A stretch of DNA of 42,919 nucleotides from Pandoraea anapnoica (GCF_902459765.1 NZ_CABPSP010000023.1:1-42919), one strand, 5' to 3'. Counted from the first letter of the stretch, positions 1 to 9,117 are shown. Program-made: numbers and translations. The notes: a model not told the origin generated them from the letters alone.

Positions 1-146
1 TCGTCGTACTTCTTGGCTTCGCCGCCGAACTTGGCCGACAGAACCGTTGCGATAGCAGCCGTCAGGGTGGTCTTGCCGTGGTCAACGTGGCCAATGGTAC
101 CGACGTTCACGTGCGGCTTAGTCCGCTCGAATTTTTCCTTTGCCAT
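1..146 (-). CDS. tuf: Elongation factor Tu, N-terminal part (cut by window edge)
   Basis: EF-Tu is the GTPase that carries aminoacyl-tRNA to the ribosomal A site. Only the first 48 or so residues are present. They start [20 protein letters not shown] and contain the P-loop GHVDHGKTT. The ATG at 144-146 follows a GAGGATTCGGAA stretch. It is the last gene of the str operon, 82 nt downstream of fusA. A second tuf copy ends at the other edge of the window (42836-42919), so this genome carries the usual pair of tuf genes. The identification is certain from the motif and the position. Confidence 0.98.
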
Positions 147-228
147 TTCCGAATCCTCAGATACTGAATAGACGATTAAACAGTGTGTCGGGCGCCGCAC
201 CGGATGATGCGGACACCCTACAAATGAA

Positions 229-2331
229 TTACTTGCTCTTGTTGCTGATGATGGCTTCGCTCACGTTCTTCGGAGCTTCAGCGTAGTGCTTGAACTCCAT
301 CGTGTACGTGGCGCGGCCTTGCGTAGCCGAACGCAGCGACGTCGAATAGCCGAACATTTCCGACAACGGAACTTCAGCGCGCACGATCTTGCCGCCGCCG
401 ACCATGTCGTCCATGCCCTGGATAATGCCGCGACGGCTCGACAAGTCGCCCATCACGTTACCCATGTAGTCTTCCGGCGTTTCCACTTCCACGGCCATCA
501 TCGGCTCGAGAATGACCGGCTTGGCACGGCGCATAGCTTCCTTGAAAGCCATCGAACCAGCCATGCGGAACGCGTTTTCGTTCGAGTCCACATCGTGGTA
601 CGAACCGAACGTCAGGTGGACCGTCACGTCGACGACCGGGAAGCCAGCAAGCACACCGCTCTTGAGCGTGTCCTGGATACCCTTATCAACGGCCGGGATG
701 TATTCACGCGGAATCACACCACCCTTGATCTCGTCGAAGAACTTGTAACCAGCGCCCTGCTCGCTCGGCTCAAGCGTGATGACGGCGTGACCGAACTGGC
801 CGCGACCGCCCGACTGCTTGACGAACTTGCCTTCCACGTCGGCAGCCGTCGCGCGAATGGTTTCGCGGTAGGCAACCTGCGGAGCGCCGATGTTGGCTTC
901 CACGCCGAATTCGCGCTTCATGCGATCGACCAGAATTTCGAGGTGGAGCTCGCCCATACCCGAAATGATGGTCTGACCCGATTCTTCATCGGTCTGCACG
1001 CGGAACGACGGGTCTTCCTGCGCCAGGCGGTTCAGGGCGAGGCCCATCTTTTCCTGGTCGACCTTGGTCTTCGGCTCGACAGCCTGCGAAATCACCGGCT
1101 CCGGGAACACCATGCGCTCGAGCACGATCGGTGCCGACGGATCGCACAGCGTGTCACCCGTCGTTGCATCCTTCAGGCCGACTGCAGCGGCGATGTCGCC
1201 AGCGCGCACTTCGTCGATTTCTTCACGCTGGTTCGCGTGCATCTGCACGATACGGCCCAGACGTTCCTTCTTGCCCTTGACCGAGTTCAGCAGCGTGTCA
1301 CCCTTGTTCACAACGCCCGAGTAGACGCGGAAGAAGATCAACTGGCCAACGAACGGGTCCGTCATGATCTTGAACGCCAGCGACGAGAACTTCTCTTCGT
1401 CCGAAGCCTTACGCTCCGTCGGCTGTTCCTTGTCATCCGTACCCTTGACCGGCGGAATGTCGACCGGCGACGGCAGGAAGTCGATCACGGCGTCCAGCAT
1501 GCGCTGCACACCCTTGTTCTTGAACGCGGTACCGCACAGCATCGGCTGGATTTCGCAAGCGATGGTACGCAGACGAATGCCCTTGATGATGTCAGCTTCG
1601 GAGAGGTCGCCCTCTTCGAGGTACTTGTTCATCATCTCTTCGCTCGACTCGGCAGCGGCCTCGACCATGCCTTCGCGCCACTTCTGGGCTTCCGCTTGCA
1701 GCTCGGCCGGAATGTCGACGTAGTCGAACTTCATGCCTTGCGACGCTTCGTCCCAAATGATCGCCTTCATCTTGATGAGGTCGACCACGCCCTTGAAGTT
1801 TTCTTCAGCGCCGATCGGCACCACCACCGGCACCGGGTTGGCCTTCAGGCGGTTCTTCAACTGGTCGTAGACCTTGAAGAAGTTCGCGCCGGTACGGTCC
1901 ATCTTGTTGACGAACGCCAGACGCGGCACGCCGTACTTGTTGGCCTGACGCCACACGGTTTCCGACTGGGGCTGAACACCACCCACGGCGCAGTACACCA
2001 TGCACGCGCCATCGAGAACACGCATCGAGCGCTCGACTTCAATCGTGAAGTCGACGTGACCCGGGGTGTCGATGATGTTGATGCGGTGCTTTTGATAATT
2101 GTTGGCCATGCCGGACCAGAAGCAGGTCGTGGCAGCCGACGTAATCGTGATGCCGCGCTCTTGTTCCTGCTCCATCCAGTCCATCGTCGCCGCGCCATCG
2201 TGCACTTCACCGATTTTGTGGTTCACACCGGTGTAGAACAAAATGCGCTCGGTCGTCGTGGTTTTACCTGCGTCGATGTGAGCGCTAATACCGATGTTGC
2301 GGTAGCGCTCGATAGGGGTTGTACGAGCCAC
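229..2331 (-). CDS. fusA: Elongation factor G
   Basis: EF-G is the cytoplasmic GTPase that drives ribosomal translocation and, with RRF, ribosome recycling. The 700-residue length is normal for the family. The G domain shows the P-loop AHIDAGKTT, the switch region [13 protein letters not shown] and NKMD. Domain IV carries the conserved loop [16 protein letters not shown]. The start is GTG at 2329-2331 with GAGG six bases upstream. It lies between rpsG and tuf, 117 nt after rpsG, in canonical str-operon order. Long open frames on the opposite strand here are composition shadows. Confidence 0.99.
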
Positions 2332-2448
2332 TTTAAGCCTCTTTCAATGTAGCCGCCATTTTTGAGGGGGCTACTAACACAAACGGGCGAGGCGCAATTT
2401 CTCATGCGCACCCGCCCCGGTTTCTGCTCTAGGTACTGCTTGCCAGCG

Positions 2449-2919
2449 TCAGAAGCGGAAGTGCGAGAAGGCCTTGTTGGCTTCAGCCATGCGGTGAACT
2501 TCGTCACGCTTCTTCATGGCGCCGCCACGACCTTCCGAGGCTTCAATCAGCTCACCAGCCAGGCGCAGGGCCATCGACTTCTCGCTACGCTTCTTCGCGG
2601 CCTCACGCAACCAACGCATCGCCAATGCCATACGACGCGACGGACGCACTTCGACCGGAACTTGATAGTTTGCACCGCCAACACGGCGGCTCTTGACTTC
2701 AACCACCGGCTTCACGTTACCGAGAGCCGTGTTGAAGACTTCCAGCGGATCCTTGCCCGCCTTGGTTTGGATCTGCTCGAAAGCACCATAAACGATGCGC
2801 TCTGCAACCGACTTCTTGCCGGCAAGCATGAGCACGTTCATGAATTTAGCGACTTCAACGTTGCCGAACTTCGGATCGGGCAACACTTCGCGCTTGGGGA
2901 CTTCGCGACGACGCGGCAT
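2449..2919 (-). CDS. rpsG: 30S ribosomal protein S7
   Basis: S7 is a primary 16S rRNA-binding protein that nucleates assembly of the small-subunit head. In E. coli it also represses its own operon by binding the rpsL-rpsG intercistronic RNA. The 156-residue form starting [19 protein letters not shown] is the family length. I chose the ATG at 2917-2919 because AAGGAAG lies just upstream; a longer in-frame start at 2964 adds 15 residues that S7 does not have. The ending NKAFSHFRF is typical of the family. The 126-nt gap to rpsL (2920-3045) could hold the S7 regulatory site, but I did not prove a structure there. Confidence 0.98.
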   Translation of the reverse strand: MPRRREVPKREVLPDPKFGNVEVAKFMNVLMLAGKKSVAERIVYGAFEQIQTKAGKDPLEVFNTALGNVKPVVEVKSRRVGGANYQVPVEVRPSRRMALAMRWLREAAKKRSEKSMALRLAGELIEASEGRGGAMKKRDEVHRMAEANKAFSHFRF

Positions 2920-3045
2920 GATTTCTTCCTTAATTGATTCAGTTGGAGCTGGGCTCCAGGCCACCTACTAGCCACTTTCGGGCCGAGTGACCACTTACTC
3001 AGTGACGATGTACCACCATCACCGAACGTATATCCGCTAAGCCGC

Positions 3046-3420
3046 TTAGGCCTTCGGACGCTTCGCGCCGTACTTCGAACGGGCTTGCTTACGGTCCTTG
3101 ACGCCTTGCGTGTCGAGGCTACCGCGCACCATGTGGTAACGCACACCCGGCAAGTCCTTCACACGACCGCCGCGAATCAGCACGACCGAGTGTTCCTGCA
3201 GGTTGTGGCCTTCACCGCCGATGTACGAAATGACTTCGAAACCGTTCGTCAGGCGCACCTTGGCAACCTTACGCAGAGCGGAGTTCGGCTTCTTCGGCGT
3301 CGTGGTGTACACACGGGTGCACACGCCGCGACGCTGCGGGCAGTCCTGCAGGGCCGGGCTCTTGCTCTTGATTTGAGCAGAGGTGCGCGGCTTGCGGACC
3401 AATTGGTTAATCGTTGGCAT
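3046..3420 (-). CDS. rpsL: 30S ribosomal protein S12
   Basis: S12 sits at the decoding centre and contributes to accuracy and streptomycin response. The 124-residue length is normal. The start [12 protein letters not shown] is typical, and both loops where streptomycin-resistance changes map are wild type: [12 protein letters not shown] (Lys42/43 region) and [10 protein letters not shown] (Lys87/88 region). Streptomycin sensitivity at this target is therefore expected, as an inference. It is the first gene of the str operon and has a strong promoter about 170 nt upstream (3586-3614). Confidence 0.99.
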   Translation of the reverse strand: MPTINQLVRKPRTSAQIKSKSPALQDCPQRRGVCTRVYTTTPKKPNSALRKVAKVRLTNGFEVISYIGGEGHNLQEHSVVLIRGGRVKDLPGVRYHMVRGSLDTQGVKDRKQARSKYGAKRPKA

Positions 3421-3585
3421 TGTGATTTCCTAAACGTGTCAAAAGCATGAAAGCCAAGGCGGGCCGTCATGCGACTTTACTGCGTACTCCCCGGCTGCTC
3501 TTGCGGATAGTCCGCATCTAAACGCTTGATGCATAAGCACTTTGCATTAGGCACGGGCATGCCGCCGGAAAAACCGGAGCCTGCG

Positions 3586-3614
3586 ACTATACCCCCGCTG
3601 TTGGCAAGTGTCAA
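3586..3614 (-). promoter_or_regulatory. Sigma-70 promoter of the str operon
   Basis: On the minus strand there is a perfect -35 TTGACA (complement of 3609-3614), a 17-nt spacer, and a -10 TATAGT (complement of 3586-3591). It points into rpsL and would start transcription near 3579, giving a leader of roughly 160 nt. It is the best promoter match I noticed in the window. It implies that the str operon is transcribed on its own and does not depend on read-through from rpoC. Confidence 0.85.
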
Positions 3615-3749
3615 CGCACTCTCGCGCAAATTATCGCTGTAAGTCGTTGATTGTTAACGGTCATGGTCGGGTCATGGTCGTCGTCGCCACGAATCCACAC
3701 CACCGCAGGCACCGGCTCAAGGTGCGTCTCCCCCTCCCAAATTCAAGAC

Positions 3750-3785
3750 TTGCGACTCGCATGTATGCAAACTACACTGCATACA
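3750..3785 (+). promoter_or_regulatory. Promoter and 8-bp inverted-repeat operator of the MocR-type gene
   Basis: A perfect inverted repeat, TGTATGCA (3762-3769), 8 nt, TGCATACA (3778-3785), overlaps a candidate promoter made of TTGCGA (3750-3755), a 17-nt spacer and TACACT (3773-3778). A further CATACA occurs near 3809. MocR-family regulators often bind repeats at their own promoters, so autoregulation is a reasonable inference. The repeat is seen directly; the binding protein is not proven. Confidence 0.6.
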
Positions 3786-3824
3786 CCGTCGATTTACGTA
3801 CGAATTTCCATACATAACACCGAC

Positions 3825-5225
3825 ATGGCTATGGACACTTCTCACGACACGCTTCGCGCCACCTTCTGGAAACCTGCGCTCACCGCGGGCAAAGGCCCCC
3901 GATATCTGAGGCTGGCAAGCTTTATCGAGCAGTCGGTCGCGGACGGCCGCCTGCGCCCCGGCGACCGACTGCCCGCGCAGCGCGAGCTGGCGTCATGGCT
4001 GGGCATCGACTTCACCACGGTCACGCGCGCCTACAACCGGGCGCGCGACCGAAGCGCCATCGAGGGGCGCGGCCCGCTCGGCACCTTCGTCAGCAAGCCG
4101 CGCGTGGCGCTCGATCAGGTGCTGGACCTGGGCATGAACATTCCGCCAGCACCGGCTGGGCAGTTCCTTGGCGAGTTGTTGCAAAAGGGGATCGACGAAG
4201 TCCTGCGGCATACCGATGCGTCGATGCTCATGGCGTACCAATTGGGGGACGGGGGCGTTGCCGACCGTCAGGCCGGTACGCTCTGGCTCGCGCCCATGCT
4301 CGGCACCCTCGACCCGGCGGACGTACTCGTCTGCCCCGGTGCACAGGCCACGCTGGCGGCATTGCTGCTCACCGAGACCGAGCGGGACGAAACGGTGTTG
4401 TGTGAGCCAATCGTCTACCCGGGGGTACGCAGCGCGGCACGCTCGCTCGGTCGCCGTCTGGAGGGCGTTGCCGCCGACGCCGACGGTATGCTGCCCGATG
4501 CGCTGGCCGCTGCCGCCCGCCAGCACCGCGCGCGCCTCGTCTATCTGAACCCCACGCTCCAGAACCCGACCACGCGCACGATGCCAGAGCGCCGCCGCCG
4601 GGAACTGCTCGCCGTAGCGGACAAGCTCGACCTCACGCTCATCGAAGACGACCCTTACTGGCGCCTGATGCCGGACGCGCCGCCGCCGCTCGCCCGCCTC
4701 TCGCCGCATCGCGTGCACTATGTGTCCACGCTGTCTAAATGTCTGACGCCGGGCCTGCGCACCGCGTATGTCCGTCTGGCCGACGGCAGCAAGCGCGACG
4801 TCTTCCTCAGTACGCTGCATTCGTTCGCGCTGATGGCGCCGCCGTTGATGTCGGGATTGGCGACGCAGTGGATCCACGACGGCACCGCCGACCGTCTCAT
4901 GGACGGCGTGAAGGAAGCGGCCGCGCAGCGTCAGGCCATCGCCGCCGAGATTCTGGGGGACGCGAGCGCCCCGTCGATTCAGGGCATTCACCTCTGGCAT
5001 GAGTTGCCCGCCCCGTGGACGGCCCGCGAACTGACCATGGCCGCCCGCGCGGAGGGACTCGCCGTCACGCCTGCGGATGCCTTCTGCCTGTCGCCGGACG
5101 CGCCCAACGCGATCCGCATCTCACTGGGCGGCGTGCGCGATCCGGAGCGCCTGTCGAGTGCGCTCAAGCGTCTCCGGTCGCTGCTGCGCGAAGCGCCGCC
5201 GAGCCTGCGGGCCGCGATCGTCTGA
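3825..5225 (+). CDS. MocR/GntR-type transcriptional regulator with aminotransferase-like domain
   Basis: This is a predicted pyridoxal-phosphate-sensing DNA-binding regulator of 466 residues, the usual size for MocR (GntR winged helix plus fold-type I aminotransferase). The N-terminal helix-turn-helix spans roughly residues 25-95 (RLRPGDRLPAQRELASWLG ... TTVTRAY). The rest resembles an aminotransferase and keeps the likely PLP-binding lysine in VSTLSKCLTPGLRT, plus LNPTLQNPTTRTM and EDDPYW. The ATG at 3825 or the one at 3831 could be used; neither has a clear ribosome site. No vitamin B6, GABA or taurine gene lies beside it, so its target other than itself is unknown. Confidence 0.9.
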   Translation: MAMDTSHDTLRATFWKPALTAGKGPRYLRLASFIEQSVADGRLRPGDRLPAQRELASWLGIDFTTVTRAYNRARDRSAIEGRGPLGTFVSKPRVALDQVLDLGMNIPPAPAGQFLGELLQKGIDEVLRHTDASMLMAYQLGDGGVADRQAGTLWLAPMLGTLDPADVLVCPGAQATLAALLLTETERDETVLCEPIVYPGVRSAARSLGRRLEGVAADADGMLPDALAAAARQHRARLVYLNPTLQNPTTRTMPERRRRELLAVADKLDLTLIEDDPYWRLMPDAPPPLARLSPHRVHYVSTLSKCLTPGLRTAYVRLADGSKRDVFLSTLHSFALMAPPLMSGLATQWIHDGTADRLMDGVKEAAAQRQAIAAEILGDASAPSIQGIHLWHELPAPWTARELTMAARAEGLAVTPADAFCLSPDAPNAIRISLGGVRDPERLSSALKRLRSLLREAPPSLRAAIV

Positions 5226-5580
5226 GGTTTGCCGTCGGAAGGGGGTACGCGACGTATCGCTCCCGATACCGACAGGCCCGGCGCGCATGGCAAAAGCCCA
5301 TGTCGGCGGGCTCACGCAAAGTCCGGTCAGGCGCGCCGTGTTACGCGCGCCATCTACCGGAGCAAGCGCGTGCACATCAGCCGTATTGCGCCGCAGGTAT
5401 TGGCGGCGGCGAGCGGCCTGACATGGTTCGCCGGGGGCGGGGGGATCACCCGGCCAGACCTTCGAGAGCACCTGCGATATCACGTCGGCTTCGCGATGCC
5501 CCTACGTAAAGCGCGAGGTACCCAAACCGGTTTTGCAGCCGATCGGTCTCGAACCGCAGACCTATCACCATTTCCTGAAA
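5226..5580. other. Non-coding or decayed sequence downstream of the MocR-type gene
   Basis: No gene with a recognisable product is visible here. Parts of the plus-strand translation between about 5340 and 5480 weakly recall the N-terminal region of the intact protein at 6036-7364 but in shifting frames. This would fit a degraded 5' part of the paralogue remnant at 5581-5772. The similarity is too weak to call alone. Confidence 0.35.
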
Positions 5581-5772
5581 ACCCGATTGGCGGATTTAGT
5601 CGACGTGTGCGTCGTCGGCAACCACGACGACCGAAAGAACTGCCTGCTCGACCTGCCCCCAGGCGAGCCGAGCAGGGTGCCGGTCACCCGCATGGTTGAG
5701 TCGGGATGCAGTCGGTCTCTGCCACCGGCCATTGCGTGCGAGCTCAGCAGCACGGGCCGCGAAGCCTGGTAA
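5581..5772 (+). pseudogene. Remnant of a paralogue of the protein encoded at 6036-7364
   Basis: The plus-strand frame here encodes RLADLVDVCVVGNHDD followed by RKNCLLDLP. It matches RLADVRPVCVIGARDD / ARNCLLDLP (residues 81-105) of the intact gene downstream at about 17 of 25 positions, and weaker similarity continues for about 35 residues. The frame then stops at 5770-5772, although the intact relative continues for more than 300 residues. No matching N-terminal frame leads into it cleanly. It is best read as what is left of a tandem duplicate that has been truncated and shifted. The function of the family is unknown. Confidence 0.7.
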
Positions 5773-5991
5773 CTCGCGCGGCAGTATCGGAAGCAATACA
5801 GCCGCGACTTACGGGGCAAATGGATAAGGAGCAGAGCGCCTGACGGTCTCCAACGGTCGCTCCCTTGCCACCCCGTGAGGTGCGTTACCGGATGGTCGGC
5901 ACAGACGTCATGCATGCGCGACTAAAGTGCCGATCCCAATCTGCAAACATCCGGGCCTCAACCCGACAATCCGATTTGCCTCAGCAGGAAT

Positions 5992-6031
5992 ACTCCAGTT
6001 CACGGAAATCCCCCTTGACCTCAACTGGAGT
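5992..6031 (+). promoter_or_regulatory. 9-bp inverted repeat covering the ribosome-binding site of the 6036 gene
   Basis: ACTCCAGTT (5992-6000) and AACTGGAGT (6023-6031) form a perfect 9-bp inverted repeat with a 22-nt spacer. The right arm contains the GGAG just before the ATG at 6036. If transcribed, the hairpin would hide the ribosome-binding site; as DNA, it could be an operator. A TTGACC lies in the spacer at 6015-6020. The symmetry is observed; the role is inferred. Confidence 0.5.
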
Positions 6032-6035
6032 GACG

Positions 6036-7364
6036 ATGATTCTCAACTCAATGTCCGATTGGCTGCCGCCGGCCGCGAACGCAGCCGAGGCGCTCCCCGG
6101 GCGGCACGTACAAGCCCGCACGCCAGGCGTAGCAACCGACCTGACACGTGCTGCCTCCGCGCCGATCTCGTCCACCATGATTGCGTCGACCGTCCGGGGC
6201 TGGCACGCCGCGCAAAACGGCGCGTCCGTCAATTGGTCGCAACAGCCGGTCACACGGCCCCGCGTCTTCGCGGAGCGATTGGCCGATGTGCGACCGGTGT
6301 GCGTTATCGGCGCGCGCGACGATGCACGGAACTGCCTTCTCGATCTGCCCGCCAACATTCGTGTCGACGTCGACGTAAGCCGTCTGCTGCTCGCCGGTTG
6401 TGAAGCGTCATTGGAACCGGAGATGCGCAAAAAGCTGTCGCGTGAACGGCGTGACAGCGCGACATTGGAGCGCGAGTTCTTCAACGCCCGCGCTGCGGAG
6501 TCGCAGGGTCAATATTCCGTTCGCTCTATCGAACAACGCCTGACCAAGCAGCTGAACCAGTTGTTGCCCGGCGTGGAGCGCCTGCTGAAAGATACCGGAG
6601 CCTATATCGAGATCCCGCAGTTGTCCGTGACGCAGTGGGTCACGAGCGTGCCGGAAGCCCTGCGGTATGGCATCGACGTCCCGTTTCCACACGACGATCT
6701 GCGTCTCCCCCTGGGCCCGCCGGAGATTCAACGCGCCACGCTGGGCGCGTATATCCGAATTCCTGCCCCTGACCGGCAATTGCTCCTGTTTGTCTCGCTG
6801 GCCACGCCGGATACGGTCGAATGGGTCGATCAGGACGTCAAAACCCACGCCGCCCAGCACCAGCAGCAGTTGTTCGGCGATATTCCCGAGAATTTCGATG
6901 CGACGCTGCTACCGATGCATGCCGAGATACGACGCCCCAATCTCGTCCGAACCCTCGCGAAGCATCTTCATGACGGACATCGGCGTTATCACGACTTCGC
7001 CTACGGCGCGACCCGCGAGTCGCGCGCGCCGATATCGCACGCCGACGTCAGGCAATCGCTCTGCGCACAGCGCGGGTCGGGGGTGTCAGCAGACGTTGCA
7101 CAATACGATGCGCCACAGGGCGAGTCGACCTCGTCGGAAGCGATGCGCTCACCCCGCGCTCCCGAACCGGCACCCGCGACGTCCCTGACAGCCCCGGAAG
7201 TGGCAGAAACAACGGAAACCGTCGAACCTCCCCCACCGCCCCCTAAGCGCCGTACGGCGCGCAGCAGTAGAGTGTCGCTCAATGAAATGGCCAAGGCAGT
7301 CGCGATGCTTGAGCAGTGGGATCGGAAGTACCGCCAGCTTGCCCGCCCCCGCTTTGGAAAATGA
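6036..7364 (+). CDS. Protein of unknown function with proline-rich tail
   Basis: I do not recognise the family of this 442-residue protein. The ATG at 6036 is chosen because GGAG precedes it at good spacing; the open frame runs back to 5865, but the added residues look non-coding. No signal peptide or membrane segment is evident. Residues 81-105 are shared with the remnant just upstream. A Glu/Arg/Lys-rich stretch (about 125-190) could be helical. A compact middle region (about 200-310) includes LPLGPPEIQRATLGAYIRIP. A low-complexity part from about 345 leads to six consecutive prolines followed by KRRTARSSR (398-412). Soluble core, disordered proline tail and tandem duplication are compatible with a secreted effector, but nothing proves it. 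Confidence 0.75.
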   Translation: MILNSMSDWLPPAANAAEALPGRHVQARTPGVATDLTRAASAPISSTMIASTVRGWHAAQNGASVNWSQQPVTRPRVFAERLADVRPVCVIGARDDARNCLLDLPANIRVDVDVSRLLLAGCEASLEPEMRKKLSRERRDSATLEREFFNARAAESQGQYSVRSIEQRLTKQLNQLLPGVERLLKDTGAYIEIPQLSVTQWVTSVPEALRYGIDVPFPHDDLRLPLGPPEIQRATLGAYIRIPAPDRQLLLFVSLATPDTVEWVDQDVKTHAAQHQQQLFGDIPENFDATLLPMHAEIRRPNLVRTLAKHLHDGHRRYHDFAYGATRESRAPISHADVRQSLCAQRGSGVSADVAQYDAPQGESTSSEAMRSPRAPEPAPATSLTAPEVAETTETVEPPPPPPKRRTARSSRVSLNEMAKAVAMLEQWDRKYRQLARPRFGK

Positions 7365-7522
7365 CGGGATGACGTCGAGCTATCATTTCCCGTAGCTCGA
7401 TCTGTCGCATCAGACGTAGTCGCTGTCACTCGGCACGTTTTACTTACTCTGGCGAATTCGTACACTCCCACATTTCGGCGGCAGCTCCCCCACTCCGCCC
7501 TGACACGAGTCCACTACCCGCC

Positions 7523-8245
7523 ATGCAGGCAAGTTTCGAGAAAGACAGTATTTTGGTCCTCGATGTCGACGGTACGCTGACCGACTCGGTGCGCATCCAT
7601 CAACGAGCCTTGCTTGGCGCGATGGAATCGCTGGCGTTCGAGGCATTGAACACCGACTGGGGAAGTTATCCGCATCACACCGACACCGGCATCCTGATTC
7701 ACGCCCACGCCGAAAACGGTCGCGCCTTGCCGCAGCCGCACGATCTGGCCCGCTTCGAGCACGAGATCGACGAGCGCTTCACTGCCCTGCTCAATGCGCA
7801 CGGGCTGGCCGAGATCCCCGGTGCGCGCGCCTTCGTCGAGGCCGCGCACCGCTCGCGCTGGGGTGTGGTGTTCGCCACGGGCGGCATCCGGCAGGTCAGT
7901 CACCGCAAGCTGCGCTCTGTCGCCATCGATTACACGGACGCGATGCTCATCACCGCGTCCGAATACAGCTCGCGCGACCAGTTGGTGGCCGAGGCGATCA
8001 AGCGGGCGCAGGCGGGCTATGGGATTACGCGCCCGCGGGCGGTGGTCTCGATCGGCGACGGGATGTGGGACCTGAAAGTCGCGCGCAAGCTCGGCATCGA
8101 TTTCGTTGGCATCGGCTCGAAACGTCGGCGCTCGCCGCTGCTCGACGAAGGCGTCCCAGTTTATGACGACATGTGGGACGCCATGCACTGGCTCACTCCG
8201 GGCCGCGGGCGCGCGTCAGGTACTCGCTTGGCGTCACGCCCATAA
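7523..8245 (+). CDS. HAD-superfamily hydrolase (predicted phosphatase)
   Basis: This is a soluble 240-residue HAD-family protein, likely a phosphatase acting on a small phosphorylated metabolite; the substrate is not predictable. Motif I is DVDGTLTD (Asp14 nucleophile and Asp16), motif II is FATGG, and motif IV is SIGDGMWD. The insert between motifs I and II is helical, as in the beta-phosphoglucomutase/phosphoglycolate phosphatase subclass. The ATG at 7523 has only a weak upstream ribosome site. Its last 53 nt overlap the 3' end of the convergent AraC gene (8193-8984). The last 15 or so residues (after MHWL) are probably a dispensable extension. Confidence 0.88.
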   Translation: MQASFEKDSILVLDVDGTLTDSVRIHQRALLGAMESLAFEALNTDWGSYPHHTDTGILIHAHAENGRALPQPHDLARFEHEIDERFTALLNAHGLAEIPGARAFVEAAHRSRWGVVFATGGIRQVSHRKLRSVAIDYTDAMLITASEYSSRDQLVAEAIKRAQAGYGITRPRAVVSIGDGMWDLKVARKLGIDFVGIGSKRRRSPLLDEGVPVYDDMWDAMHWLTPGRGRASGTRLASRP

Positions 8246-8984
8246 AGCGGCGGAACATAGTGGAAAAGGCGCTCGGCGTGTCGTAACCGACTTCGAGCGC
8301 CACTTGCGTGATGGGCCGCCCGGCCCCCAGCAATGGCAAAGCGCCCAGCAGTCGCATCTGCTGACGCCACTCCCGGAACGGCAAACCGAACTCCGTCATG
8401 AAACGACGCTCCAGCGTACGGCTCGACGCCCCCACCTCCACGGCCCAGTCCTGAAGACTGCGGGGGTCGGCGGGCGTTGTCAGATAGGTGTCGAAGATCT
8501 TGCGCAGACGCGCGTCGCGCGGCACCTGCAGGTGGAGCGGCGAATCGCTTTTCCACTCGACCTCTTCGAGCAGCAGCGCAATCACGAGCGCATCCTTGCC
8601 CAGCGGCGACCAGTCGGGCGGCAGCGTCATCGCGCGCAGAATCAGCTCGCGCAGCAACGCCGAGACACGGATGACGACGGGCACATCGGAGGCTGCCATG
8701 CCGAGTCGTTCGACATCGACATAGATCGTGCGCATCTCCACTTTGCCGCGCATGCGCACCTCATGCGTGACGTTGGCCGGAATCCACAACGCGCGCTGCG
8801 GCGGAATCACCCAAAACGACGTATCGGTGCGAACTTCCAGAATACCGGCGCTCGCATACATCAATTGCGCGCGTCGATGACTGTGAGGGCGCACTACATG
8901 ACCATCGGGGTAATCTTTCGCCAACGCGCCGACGGGGCGGTCATGAGCCTGAAACTCCAGGGGTATCGCACTGGTGATCGGCAT
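8193..8984 (-). CDS. AraC-family transcriptional regulator with N-terminal cupin
   Basis: This is a predicted DNA-binding regulator of 263 residues. The N-terminal cupin-like sensor contains HSHRRAQLMYASAGILEV and WVIPPQRALWIPANVTHEV. The C-terminal double helix-turn-helix (about residues 165-260) contains GASSRTLERRF and ITQVALEVGYDTPSAFSTMF, a textbook AraC signature. I prefer the ATG at 8982-8984, which has GAGG 10 nt upstream, over the TTG at 8993. AraC regulators of this cupin type usually control a neighbouring efflux or metabolic gene, but none is obvious here. It converges on and overlaps the HAD gene by 53 nt. Confidence 0.93.
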   Translation of the reverse strand: MPITSAIPLEFQAHDRPVGALAKDYPDGHVVRPHSHRRAQLMYASAGILEVRTDTSFWVIPPQRALWIPANVTHEVRMRGKVEMRTIYVDVERLGMAASDVPVVIRVSALLRELILRAMTLPPDWSPLGKDALVIALLLEEVEWKSDSPLHLQVPRDARLRKIFDTYLTTPADPRSLQDWAVEVGASSRTLERRFMTEFGLPFREWRQQMRLLGALPLLGAGRPITQVALEVGYDTPSAFSTMFRRFMGVTPSEYLTRARGPE

Positions 8985-9117
8985 TGGGACCAAGCCTCAA
9001 AAAAGGCGAAATTTGGGACGTATTTGGCGATGTCGTCAGCGTAACACCGCCCACACGCCCCCACCAAGCCGAACGCGGGTCGAATCCCTTACCGTATCGT
9101 TGCACCACGCGCACCGC

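Larger units (their letters stand above)
3421..3824. other. Intergenic region between rpsL and the MocR regulator gene
   Basis: This 404-nt divergent region has no convincing gene. It holds the str-operon promoter and leader on the minus strand (3421-3614), and the putative promoter and inverted-repeat operator of the MocR gene on the plus strand (3750-3785). The open frame that runs through 3651-3824 upstream of the regulator lacks a plausible family N-terminus and covers the operator, so I do not count it as coding. Confidence 0.6.

Noticed and set aside
3651-3824. Longer start for the MocR-type regulator
   Set aside because: It would place the palindromic operator and promoter inside the gene and adds residues not seen in the family.
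5865-6035. Upstream extension of the orphan protein
   Set aside because: It lacks a ribosome site, while the ATG at 6036 has GGAG at good spacing; the region also contains the inverted repeat.
9068-9085. tRNA-like T-loop string GGGTCGAATCCC
   Set aside because: No anticodon arm, D arm or acceptor pairing could be built around it.
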